DNA of 7,891 nucleotides. Source: Chloroflexota bacterium. GTDB taxonomy: Bacteria > Chloroflexota > Limnocylindria > QHBO01. Positions 1 through 5,350 of this stretch are shown here, piece by piece. Made by a program: the position numbers and the translations under genes. A model generated the notes under the pieces. That model saw nothing but the letters and a program-made list of their open reading frames with translations, was not told the DNA's origin and searched no databases. The number at the start of each line of letters is the position of its first letter. Position 1 is the stretch's first letter. The stretch is taken from positions 1 through 7,891 of the forward strand of contig JACCWY010000353.1 in assembly GCA_013697395.1 (NCBI GenBank). The letters run 5' to 3'.

Positions 1-113
1 GACCCGGTGAGTCGTTCGCGGTCACGGACGCAGACCCGGGCACGAGGTTCATGCTGATGACCGGCGAGCCCTACCGGGAGACGCCGGTCTTCAAGGGACC
101 ATTCGTGGACTGA
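1..113 (+). CDS. C-terminal end of a probable pirin-like cupin protein (5' partial)
   Basis: Frame 3 is open from the window edge to TGA at 111-113, giving 36 residues. The segment RFMLMTGEP, followed by ETPVFKGPFVD, resembles the end of the pirin C-terminal cupin domain, where family members carry a hydrophobic strand, a G-x-P loop and a GPFV motif. Pirins are double-cupin proteins; some bacterial members have quercetinase activity and others act through protein contacts. Here the protein stops right after GPFVD, whereas pirins I recall continue about 20-30 residues beyond GPFV, so this is a short-tailed member or a C-terminally truncated copy. The family call rests on a short segment; another cupin protein is possible. 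The gene ends 58 bp before the next start and is separated from it by an inverted repeat and a promoter-like element. Confidence 0.45.
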   Translation, partial: PGESFAVTDADPGTRFMLMTGEPYRETPVFKGPFVD

Positions 114-123
114 TCGCGCTCTC

Positions 124-159
124 GAGGCGGGCCGGCTGACGCGTCTCCGTGCCCGCCTC
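124..159. repeat. 9-bp inverted repeat between the pirin-like gene and the hydrolase cluster
   Basis: GAGGCGGGC at 124-132 is perfectly complementary to GCCCGCCTC at 151-159, leaving an 18-nt loop. The right arm abuts the -10-like hexamer at 160-165 and the loop contains the -35-like hexamer at 136-141. No T-run follows, so it is not a standard intrinsic terminator. It could be a U-less terminator for the upstream gene or an operator for the downstream promoter. The pairing is seen directly; either function is inference. Confidence 0.5.
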
Positions 160-171
160 TAGGGTCGAGGG
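136..171 (+). promoter_or_regulatory. Sigma-70-type promoter with probable leaderless start for the hydrolase cluster
   Basis: A -35-like CTGACG (136-141) and a -10-like TAGGGT (160-165) are separated by 18 bp. Six bases lie between the -10 and the ATG at 172, so transcription would be expected to begin at or next to the start codon. TAnnnT followed by about six bases and ATG is the usual arrangement of leaderless genes in high-GC bacteria. The GAGGG that directly touches the ATG is too close to serve as a Shine-Dalgarno. The same geometry recurs at the TetR gene (5330-5342). Confidence 0.5.
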
Positions 172-891
172 ATGACGAACATACCGATCATCCTGGTTCC
201 CGGGTTCTGGCTGGGCGCGTGGGCGTGGGACGAGGTCGCCGCGACGCTTCGCACCCACGGCCACGACGTCACCGCGATCACGCTCCCCGGCCTCGACTCT
301 GTCCACACCGATCGCTCGGGGATCACCTTCGCGGACCACGTCGACGCGATCGTCGGGGCCGTCGAAGCGGCGCCCGCGCCGGTCGTCCTCGCCGTCCACA
401 GCGCCAGCGGCTTCTCCGGCTACGCCGCCAGCGACCGCGTCCCGGACCGGATCGCGGCGATGGTGTACGTCGACACGGCTCCGGGCGTCGGGCCGCTCGA
501 TCCCGACTTCGACGCCGACGAGAAGCCGATGGTCTGGTCCGAGATCGAGGCTGAGGAGAACCTCGACGGGCTGAGCGAAGAGCGGAAGGAGACGTTCCGG
601 CAGCGGGCGGTGCCCGTCCCGGGAGGCGTCCTGCGCGGGAGCGTCGAGCTCACCAACGACGCGCGGCGCGACATCCCGAGCACCCTGATCTGCACGGGCT
701 TCACCGCCGAGCAGTACCAGACCTATGCCAGGGAGCATCCCGACTGGGCATTTCTCGCCGGCATCCCCGAGCTCCGCAACGCGACCTGGGTCGATCTGCC
801 GACGAGCCACTGGCCGATGTGGTCGCGTCCTCAGGAGCTCGCGCGGATCATCGGCGACGTGGCGAAGGCGCACGCCGGCAATCCTCGGTGA
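172..891 (+). CDS. Alpha/beta-fold hydrolase with a degenerate nucleophile elbow
   Basis: This 239-residue protein has a normal length for a single-domain alpha/beta hydrolase without a signal peptide. The first strand and oxyanion loop are IILVPGFWLGAWAWD (6-20). The nucleophile elbow is VLAVHSASGFSG (72-83), with Ser77 as the predicted nucleophile; the usual G-x-S-x-G reads V-H-S-A-S, so both glycines are replaced. The C-terminal LPTSHWPMWSRPQEL (209-223) supplies catalytic His213 in the setting typical of the esterase/methylesterase-like branch of the superfamily. The acidic member of the triad should lie in the strand around TLICTGFTAE (171-180), but I cannot name it with certainty. It is probably a cytoplasmic esterase, lactonase or similar hydrolase; the substrate is unknown. 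ATG 172 is the only sensible start and sits six bases after a -10-like hexamer. The stop at 889-891 runs directly into the next hydrolase in another frame. Confidence 0.88.
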   Translation: MTNIPIILVPGFWLGAWAWDEVAATLRTHGHDVTAITLPGLDSVHTDRSGITFADHVDAIVGAVEAAPAPVVLAVHSASGFSGYAASDRVPDRIAAMVYVDTAPGVGPLDPDFDADEKPMVWSEIEAEENLDGLSEERKETFRQRAVPVPGGVLRGSVELTNDARRDIPSTLICTGFTAEQYQTYAREHPDWAFLAGIPELRNATWVDLPTSHWPMWSRPQELARIIGDVAKAHAGNPR

Positions 892-1666
892 CCACCTCTA
901 CTACGAGATCCACGGCAGCGGACGGCCGATGATCCTGCTGCACGGCGGGCTGGGATCGGGCGAGATGTTCGCGCCGAACTTGCCGGCGCTGAGCGAGAAC
1001 CACCAGGTCATCGCGGTCGACCTCCAGGGGCATGGGCGCACGGCCGACATCGATCGGCCGCTCGACATCCGGCTCATCGCCGACGACATCGCGGCGCTCA
1101 TCGACCACCTCGGGCTCGACAAGCCTGACGTCGTCGGCTATTCGCTCGGGGGCGGGGTCGCGTTCTTCACCGCGGTGAAATACCCGGAAAAGGTCGGCAA
1201 GCTGGTCATGGCCTCGGCGCACATCAACTCGGACGCCATGCCGGCCGAGATGGTCGCTCAGCAGAGGCAGGTGAGCGCGGCGGCGGCAGAGTTCATGAAG
1301 GACACGCCGATGTACGAGCTCTACCAGCGGGTCGCGCCGCGACCCGCGGACTTTCCCAAGCTGCTTGACAAGATCGGCGAGTCGATGAGCAAGCCCTTCG
1401 ACTTCAGCGATGAGGTTCGCGGCCTCGAGGTGCCGACGATGCTCGTCTGCGCCGACGCCGAGATGGCACCGCCGTCCCACTACGTCGAGGCCTTCAAGCT
1501 CCTGGATGGTGGCCTGCGCGACGGCGGCTGGATGGGCGAGGGCCGGCCGAAGGGCGGCCACGCACTCGCCATCCTGCCCGGTCTGACCCACTACAACCTC
1601 GCCGTTTCTCCCCTCTTCGCCGCGGTCACGCTCGACTTCCTCGACGGGCAGCAGCCCAATGAATGA
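881..1666 (+). CDS. Second alpha/beta-fold hydrolase; start codon missing or altered
   Basis: The domain runs from GDHLYYEIHGSG (codons from 887) to TGA 1664-1666, about 260 residues. Visible are the oxyanion loop MILLHGGLGSGE, the nucleophile elbow VVGYSLGGG (Ser codon 1142-1144), an acidic residue in TMLVCADAEM, and the catalytic His in ILPGLTHYN near the end; the late KGGHALAILPG stretch matches a common family of bacterial hydrolases of unknown substrate. The start is a problem. No ATG, GTG or TTG lies in frame between 725 and the domain; ATG 725 would add 54 residues of arginine- and serine-rich shadow translation of the upstream gene, and the next ATG (929) cuts off the first strand. 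The coordinate given begins at ATC 881 only as a marker. Either a small indel removed the start, or the product arises by +1 frameshift at the end of the upstream gene, which would fuse the two hydrolases. Hydrolase identity is secure; the 5' end is not. Confidence 0.8.
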   Translation: MLGDHLYYEIHGSGRPMILLHGGLGSGEMFAPNLPALSENHQVIAVDLQGHGRTADIDRPLDIRLIADDIAALIDHLGLDKPDVVGYSLGGGVAFFTAVKYPEKVGKLVMASAHINSDAMPAEMVAQQRQVSAAAAEFMKDTPMYELYQRVAPRPADFPKLLDKIGESMSKPFDFSDEVRGLEVPTMLVCADAEMAPPSHYVEAFKLLDGGLRDGGWMGEGRPKGGHALAILPGLTHYNLAVSPLFAAVTLDFLDGQQPNE

Positions 1667-2237
1667 CTCGTTACCCCTACGAGGACCGAAGCAAATGAGT
1701 TCCCCGAGGACGGAGGTGATTCCGCGGACGGGGCGCGGCACCGAAGCCCACACCGACGCCGGAAACACGCAACCCCTCGAATGGCAGGCTGCCGTCGCGA
1801 AATTCGAGGAAGGTGGCTGGTTCTGGCTCGCCACCGTCCGTCCGAACGGCCGCCCGCACGCGATGCCATGCTTCGCCGCCTGGTCGGGCTCGTCGTTCTT
1901 CGTCGCCTCGAAGGGATCGGCACGAAAGAGCCGTAACCTCGACGCGAACGGGAGCTGCGTCCTGACCAAGGACGTTGGCGACATCCACATCATCGTGGAA
2001 GGATTGGCAAGCCGCGTCACCGATGAGGCGACGCTCCGTCGGGCGGCGGAGGCGATGATGCGGATCTACGAGTGGCCGACGAGGCCGGTCGGGGACGAGC
2101 TCGACGACTACGGCGCACCCACGTCGGGTGGACCGCCGTATCGCATCTACGAGATCAGGCCGACCCGCGGGTTCGGCCTGCCCACCGATGGCGAGACCTT
2201 CGCGCCGACGCGATGGCGCTTTCCGACAGCGGAATGA
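1659..2237 (+). CDS. Pyridoxamine 5'-phosphate oxidase-fold (split-barrel) flavin/F420-type protein
   Basis: This 192-residue protein belongs to the PNPOx-like split-barrel superfamily. The first barrel strands are WFWLATVRPNGRPHAMP (54-70), the usual opening of this fold, followed by FFVASKGSARKSRNLDAN (80-97), the region that contacts the cofactor phosphate in FMN-binding members. IHIIVEGLASRVTDE (109-123) is the next conserved strand pair. Members bind FMN, F420 or haem and act as small-molecule oxidoreductases or cofactor-binding proteins; which applies cannot be read here. ATG 1659 overlaps the previous gene by 8 bp, but ATG 1695 (residue 13) is an alternative with GAGG (1681-1684) ten bases upstream, and all conserved sequence lies beyond it. 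The stop is part of an ATGA overlap with the next gene, implying cotranslation. The C-terminal proline/glycine-rich part is less conserved. Confidence 0.82.
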   Translation: MNDSLPLRGPKQMSSPRTEVIPRTGRGTEAHTDAGNTQPLEWQAAVAKFEEGGWFWLATVRPNGRPHAMPCFAAWSGSSFFVASKGSARKSRNLDANGSCVLTKDVGDIHIIVEGLASRVTDEATLRRAAEAMMRIYEWPTRPVGDELDDYGAPTSGGPPYRIYEIRPTRGFGLPTDGETFAPTRWRFPTAE

Positions 2238-3376
2238 GACTGACCGCGCGGCAGCTGAATCGAGCCACCCTCGGCCGACAGATGCTGCTCGGTCGGCAGG
2301 CCATCGGCGTGGTGGATGCCGTGCGCGCCGTGTGCGCGCTCCAGGCGCAATCGGCGGCGTCGCCGTACATCGCGCTGTGGAATCGCATCACCCGGTTCGA
2401 TCCGGGCGAGCTCGACGCCGCGTTCGCCGAGCACAGGATCGTCAAGGCGACGCTGATCCGCCTCACCCTGCACGCCGTCGCCGCCGACGACTACCCCGCC
2501 TTCCACCGCGCGATGGTGGATGACCTGCGGCGGTCACGCCTGTTCGATGGTCGATACAGGGCCACCGGCCTGTCCGTCGCCGATGCCGACGCGCTCATCC
2601 CGCCTGCCCTTGCGTTCGCAACGGTGGCGCGAACCAACGCGGAGTTCGATGCGATGCTCACCGAGCGCGTCGGAGCCTTGCCCAGGCCCGGCGCGTGGTG
2701 GGCGCTGCGGACGTTCGCGCCCGTGGTGCACGCGCCGACCGGCGGCCCGTGGCTGTTCGGCGACCGACCGTCGTACGTCGCCTCGCCGATCGAGCCATTC
2801 GCGGGCAGCCGGGAGGAGTCGCTGCCCGTGCTCGTCCGGAGGTACCTCGAGGCCTTCGGCCCCGCGTCTGAGGCGGACTTCGGGCAGTTCACCATGATCC
2901 CGCGACCACCCACCCGGGCCGCGCTCGGCGTCCTTTCCGATCAGCTCGACACGTACGAGGGACCGGACGGAAAGCAGCTCTACGACGTCCGCGGCGGTGT
3001 GGTGCCACCGGACGAAACCCCGGCGCCGCCGCGATTGATGGCGATGTGGGACAACGTCCTGCTCGCGTACAAGGACCGCAGCCGTGTGATCCCGGAGGAC
3101 TACCGCAAGCTCGTGATCAGGAACAACGGCGACACCCTGCCAACCGTGCTCGTCGACGGCTACGTCGCCGGGGTGTGGCGCCCGGCGCCCGAGCAGGCGG
3201 GGGCGATTGAGGTCACCGCGTTCCATTCGCTCGATGACGCGACGTGGGGTGGACTCGAGGCCGAGGCTCGATCCCTCGTGGCATTCCTGGCCGGCCGACA
3301 ACCGGACGTCTACCGCCGCTACGCCCGCTGGTGGACGACCCTGCCGTCGGCAGACGTGCGCCTCCTGGCTGGTTAG
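2234..3376 (+). CDS. Winged-helix HTH_42 protein, AlkZ-like DNA glycosylase family
   Basis: This is a 380-residue protein, the usual length for the HTH_42 (formerly DUF1006) family of tandem winged-helix proteins. It opens with MRLTARQLNRATLGRQ and carries CALQAQSAASPY, placing Gln37-Ala-Gln39. AlkZ, the self-resistance glycosylase that excises azinomycin B-induced DNA crosslinks, uses a Q-hydrophobic-Q motif at the equivalent place, while YcaQ/AlkX proteins have Q-hydrophobic-D; this protein is therefore AlkZ-like. Further family marks are YLEAFGPASEADFGQF (204-219), MAMWDNVLLAYKDRSRV (269-285) and TVLVDGYVAGVWR (304-316). A base-excision role on bulky or alkylated lesions is inference from the motif; many relatives are uncharacterised. 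ATG 2234 is chosen because it forms an ATGA overlap with the preceding stop and gives the family N-terminus; ATG 2213 (seven residues longer) is possible, and longer starts are not needed. No sign of damage. Confidence 0.82.
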   Translation: MRLTARQLNRATLGRQMLLGRQAIGVVDAVRAVCALQAQSAASPYIALWNRITRFDPGELDAAFAEHRIVKATLIRLTLHAVAADDYPAFHRAMVDDLRRSRLFDGRYRATGLSVADADALIPPALAFATVARTNAEFDAMLTERVGALPRPGAWWALRTFAPVVHAPTGGPWLFGDRPSYVASPIEPFAGSREESLPVLVRRYLEAFGPASEADFGQFTMIPRPPTRAALGVLSDQLDTYEGPDGKQLYDVRGGVVPPDETPAPPRLMAMWDNVLLAYKDRSRVIPEDYRKLVIRNNGDTLPTVLVDGYVAGVWRPAPEQAGAIEVTAFHSLDDATWGGLEAEARSLVAFLAGRQPDVYRRYARWWTTLPSADVRLLAG

Positions 3377-3424
3377 CGGGTGCGTGCGGTCAGTCCGGCC
3401 GCCACCAGGGAGGCGGATCGAACT

Positions 3425-3429
3425 GGAGG
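3425..3429 (+). promoter_or_regulatory. Strong Shine-Dalgarno ahead of a mini-ORF
   Basis: GGAGG is placed seven bases before ATG 3437, which is not in frame with the downstream hydrolase. It lies 14 bases from ATG 3444 (the longest in-frame hydrolase start), a poor distance. The 8-mer GGAGGCGG occurs twice here, at 3409-3416 and 3425-3432. Confidence 0.45.
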
Positions 3430-3436
3430 CGGTGAT

Positions 3437-3490
3437 ATGACCGATGCTGCCGCGAGGCCGCGAGCCTGTCCGCCGATTCTGGGAACATGA
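3437..3490 (+). CDS. Possible 17-residue leader peptide upstream of the third hydrolase
   Basis: ATG 3437, with GGAGG seven bases upstream, opens a frame ending at TGA 3488-3490. The peptide contains two cysteines' worth of unremarkable sequence at most and no attenuator-like run of one amino acid. Its stop overlaps ATG 3487 as ATGA, where a ten-residue frame (MIKSNKRRIV) begins and ends at TGA 3517-3519; that stop overlaps GTG 3516, the preferred hydrolase start. The chain could pass ribosomes from the strong Shine-Dalgarno to a hydrolase start that has none of its own. I recognise neither peptide. It may also simply be the decayed 5' end of the gene. Confidence 0.25.
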   Translation: MTDAAARPRACPPILGT

Positions 3491-3515
3491 TCAAATCCAA
3501 CAAGCGGCGGATTGT

Positions 3516-4358
3516 GTGATCGAAACCGACCTCGAGCTGGGCGAAGAACGAACCCTGCACGTATACGACACCGGGGCGGATGCCGGAACCGATCGCCTCA
3601 CGGTCGTGTGGCATCACGGCACGCCGAACATCGGTGCTCCTCCCGAGCCCCTCTTCCCCACCTCCGACCGGCTCGGGATCCGCTGGGTGTCGTACGACCG
3701 ACCCGGCTATGGCGGATCCACGCGCCGGGTCGGCCGGGACGTGGGCTCGGCGGCTGACGATGTTGCGACGATCGCCGATGCGCTCGATCTGGATCGGTTC
3801 GCGGTCATGGGCCACTCCGGTGGCGGCCCGCATGCCCTGGCCTGCGCCGCCCGCATGCCTGACCGCGTCCTCGCCGTTCTCGCAGTGTCGAGCATGGCTC
3901 CGTTCGGCGCGGACGGGATCGACTGGTTCGCCGGCATGGCGCCTGCCGGCGTGGCCTCCCTGCGTGCCGCCCTGGAGGGACGTGAGGCCAAGGAGCGCTA
4001 CGAGTCATCCGCTCCCGAGGGTGAGCCGGGCTTCATCCCGGCGGACTGGGCCGCACTCGCGGGCGACTGGGCCTGGTTCGGCCCGATCGTGAACGCCGGG
4101 CTGGCGGGCGGACTCGGTGGATATGTCGACGACGACCTCGCATTGGTCGCACCCTGGGGATTCGATCCCGCGAACGTGGACGCGCAGACGCTCCTCCTGC
4201 ACGGTGAACTGGATCGGATGGTTCCGAGCTCGCACAGCAAGTGGCTCCTGCGCAGCTGTCCATTCGCCAGTCTTCGGCTGACGCCGGAAGACGGCCACAT
4301 CTCGATCCTCCGCTCCGCACCGGCGGCGCTCGAGTGGCTCCGGACGCACGCCGGGTAG
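3516..4358 (+). CDS. Third alpha/beta-fold hydrolase (HHGTPN-type)
   Basis: From GTG 3516 the protein has 280 residues. The oxyanion loop is VVWHHGTPNIG, then RWVSYDRPGYGGST (strand 4 and loop), the nucleophile elbow FAVMGHSGGGPHA with the Ser at residue 101, an acid in LLLHGELDRMVP (Asp 233) and His 261 in PEDGHISIL. The complete triad and canonical G-x-S-x-G indicate an active enzyme. The HHGTPN and SYDRPGYGGS motifs belong to a common bacterial hydrolase family annotated only generically; substrate unknown. GTG 3516 is preferred because the recognisable fold begins at IETDLELGEERTLHVYDTG. ATG 3444, 24 codons upstream in frame, is the alternative but adds sequence I cannot match to the fold. 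It is separated by 139 bp from the previous gene and 176 bp from the next, so it may be its own transcript. Confidence 0.85.
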   Translation: MIETDLELGEERTLHVYDTGADAGTDRLTVVWHHGTPNIGAPPEPLFPTSDRLGIRWVSYDRPGYGGSTRRVGRDVGSAADDVATIADALDLDRFAVMGHSGGGPHALACAARMPDRVLAVLAVSSMAPFGADGIDWFAGMAPAGVASLRAALEGREAKERYESSAPEGEPGFIPADWAALAGDWAWFGPIVNAGLAGGLGGYVDDDLALVAPWGFDPANVDAQTLLLHGELDRMVPSSHSKWLLRSCPFASLRLTPEDGHISILRSAPAALEWLRTHAG

Positions 4359-4534
4359 CCGCTCCGCCACCCGAGACAACCCGTACGACGACCGGATTCA
4401 TGGCAGGCGTGAACAGGTTCTGCCCGTCCTCCAGTAGCCGAGGATGCCCTCCCGCATCGGTCTCGGCCGTTCCTGACAGAACTTGTCTGCTTCCGCCGAT
4501 ACGATGACAGCCCACGAAGGAGCACATCAGACCG
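4359..4534. other. Intergenic region with possible promoter and ribosome binding site
   Basis: This 176-bp gap holds no convincing ORF. Near its end a -10-like TACGAT (4500-4505) and the Shine-Dalgarno GAAGGAG (4516-4522) precede ATG 4535, the latter with a rather long 12-base spacing. I cannot find a -35 at proper distance. A short dyad GACAGAACTTGTC (4475-4487, four paired bases per side) lies just upstream and might be a weak operator. I see no strong terminator hairpin with a T-run after the hydrolase stop. Confidence 0.4.
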
Positions 4535-4946
4535 ATGAACTACCGGATCGAAGCGATCACCCTGCCCGTCGCGGACGTCGACCGGGCGAAGGCGTTCTAT
4601 GAGCAGGCCGGCTGGAATCTCGACGTCGACACCGAGCCCGCACCCGGGATGCGCGTGGTGCAGCTGACCCGGGTCCGACTGCTCGATCACGTTCGGCACC
4701 GGCATGGAGCAGTCCGAGCCTGGCTCCTATCGGGCCTCCTACCTGGTGGTGAGCGACATCGAGCCTGCCCACGGGGAGCTCAAGGAGCGCGGCATCCCCG
4801 TCAGCCACCTCTACCACTACGGCCCCGAGGGCCAGGCGCCGGGGCCCGACCCGGAGCACCGCGACTACTGGTCGTATGCGACCTTCGCGGATCCCGACGG
4901 GAACACCTGGCTCCTGCAGGAAGTCCCCAGCCGCGCCAAGGGCTGA
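4535..4946 (+). pseudogene. VOC/glyoxalase-superfamily protein, frameshifted
   Basis: The first part, from ATG 4535, reads as a VOC domain: MNYRIEAITLPVADVDRAKA, then AGWNLDVDTEPAPGMRVVQLT. After codon 4667-4669 this frame turns into arginine-rich nonsense. The frame one base further on continues the domain: GSDCSITFGTGMEQSEPGS, then SYLVVSDIEPAHGELKERG and ATFADPDGNTWLLQEVPSR, ending at TGA 4944-4946. The break is at CCCGGG (4668-4673). The family consensus as I recall it is QLTPPGS-CSI, so loss of two bases from a longer C/G run explains it best. Spliced, the protein would be about 137 residues, normal for one VOC domain. These proteins are metal-dependent lyases, dioxygenases or drug-binding proteins; the exact role is unknown. 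The break may be a true mutation or a sequencing/assembly error at a GC homopolymer. The absence of stops or other damage in either half favours error or a very recent mutation. Confidence 0.75.
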
Positions 4947-4950
4947 ATCG

Positions 4951-5307
4951 ATGCTTCGCGTGGGCTCCATCGTCATGCGCGTCGATGATCTGCGGCGGCA
5001 GGCGGAGTTCTGGTCAGCTGCGCTGGACTACGTGCCGCGGGAGGAGAACGACGACGACTTCGTGCTGATGCGGCCGAAGGACGGGGTCGGCCCGAACCTG
5101 TCGCTCGACCGAGTTCGCTCGACGGTGCACGTGCCGCCCCGCATCCACCTCGACCTGTACACCGATGACCAGGCCGGCGAGGTCACCCGCCTGATCGCGC
5201 TGGGCGCAACCGAGGTGCACTGGTCCAAGCGCCCCCCTGACGCCGACTACGTCATCCTCGCCGATCCCGAGGGCAATCGCTTCTGCGTGGTCGACACCAG
5301 CGCCTAG
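4951..5307 (+). CDS. VOC/glyoxalase-superfamily protein (Glyoxalase_6-like)
   Basis: This is a 118-residue single VOC domain. The first beta-alpha-beta unit is MLRVGSIVMRVDDLRRQAEF with FWSAALDYVP; the second begins PRIHLDLYTDD (63-73) and closes with YVILADPEGNRFCVVD (100-115). His66 sits where the second half-domain often supplies a metal ligand, but the final Glu typical of metal-dependent glyoxalases is replaced in FCVVD, so a glyoxalase I reaction is unlikely. It could be a binding protein or an enzyme of unknown type. ATG 4951 has AAGGG (4938-4942) eight bases upstream, inside the end of the preceding VOC gene, which lies only four bases away; the two are surely cotranscribed. An upstream in-frame ATG at 4876 falls within the other gene and is not needed. 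Confidence 0.82.
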   Translation: MLRVGSIVMRVDDLRRQAEFWSAALDYVPREENDDDFVLMRPKDGVGPNLSLDRVRSTVHVPPRIHLDLYTDDQAGEVTRLIALGATEVHWSKRPPDADYVILADPEGNRFCVVDTSA

Positions 5308-5316
5308 AGGCGCCGC

Positions 5317-5341
5317 TTGACACGGTTCGTATATTGACAAT
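5317..5341 (+). promoter_or_regulatory. Promoter of the tetR-dikinase unit
   Basis: TATATT (5330-5335) lies exactly six bases before ATG 5342, the same TAnnnT-N6-ATG geometry as at 160-172, and there is no Shine-Dalgarno near the ATG, so a leaderless transcript is likely. A perfect TTGACA (5317-5322) is only seven bases from this -10, so it cannot be its -35; it would pair with the weaker TATGAA (5341-5346, 18-bp spacing), which would start transcription inside the gene. TTGACA recurs at 5334-5339. The first reading is preferred. Confidence 0.45.
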
Positions 5342-5350
5342 ATGAATCGT
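5322..5350. promoter_or_regulatory. Candidate TetR operator overlapping promoter and start codon
   Basis: The arms ACGGTTCGTAT (5322-5332) and ATATGAATCGT (5340-5350) match as an inverted repeat at 9 of 11 positions around a 7-base centre. Nested in it, offset by one base, is a perfect 13-bp dyad ATATTG-A-CAATAT (5331-5343). The site covers the -10 and the ATG of the TetR gene, the usual place for an autorepression operator. The dyads are seen directly; binding by the adjacent regulator is inferred. Confidence 0.55.

Noticed and set aside
112..162. Frame 112-162 as a frameshifted tail of the pirin-like gene (DRALEAGRL...)
   Set aside because: It vaguely resembles a pirin tail, but the expected segment after GPFV is missing and the region is better explained by the inverted repeat and promoter.
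91..873. Minus-strand frame (260 codons) opposite the first hydrolase
   Set aside because: Antisense shadow of a well-supported gene; no motif and no ribosome binding context.
848..2020. Long minus-strand frame (390 codons) opposite the second hydrolase
   Set aside because: It lies antisense to clear hydrolase and flavin-fold genes, has low-complexity Arg/Val/Asp-rich sequence with no recognisable domain, and is the usual mirror frame of GC-rich coding DNA.
3409..3432. Repeated GGAGGCGG (3409-3416 and 3425-3432) as a regulatory repeat
   Set aside because: Two copies of a purine-rich 8-mer that contains a Shine-Dalgarno core; too short to claim an operator array.
4352..4373. Possible terminator hairpin CGGGT/ACCCG after the third hydrolase
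   Set aside because: The stem is only five pairs, overlaps the stop codon region, and is not followed by a T-run.
4371..4466. Inverted repeat CCGAGAC (4371-4377) and GTCTCGG (4460-4466)
   Set aside because: Seven bases separated by 82 bp with no extension; expected by chance in GC-rich sequence.
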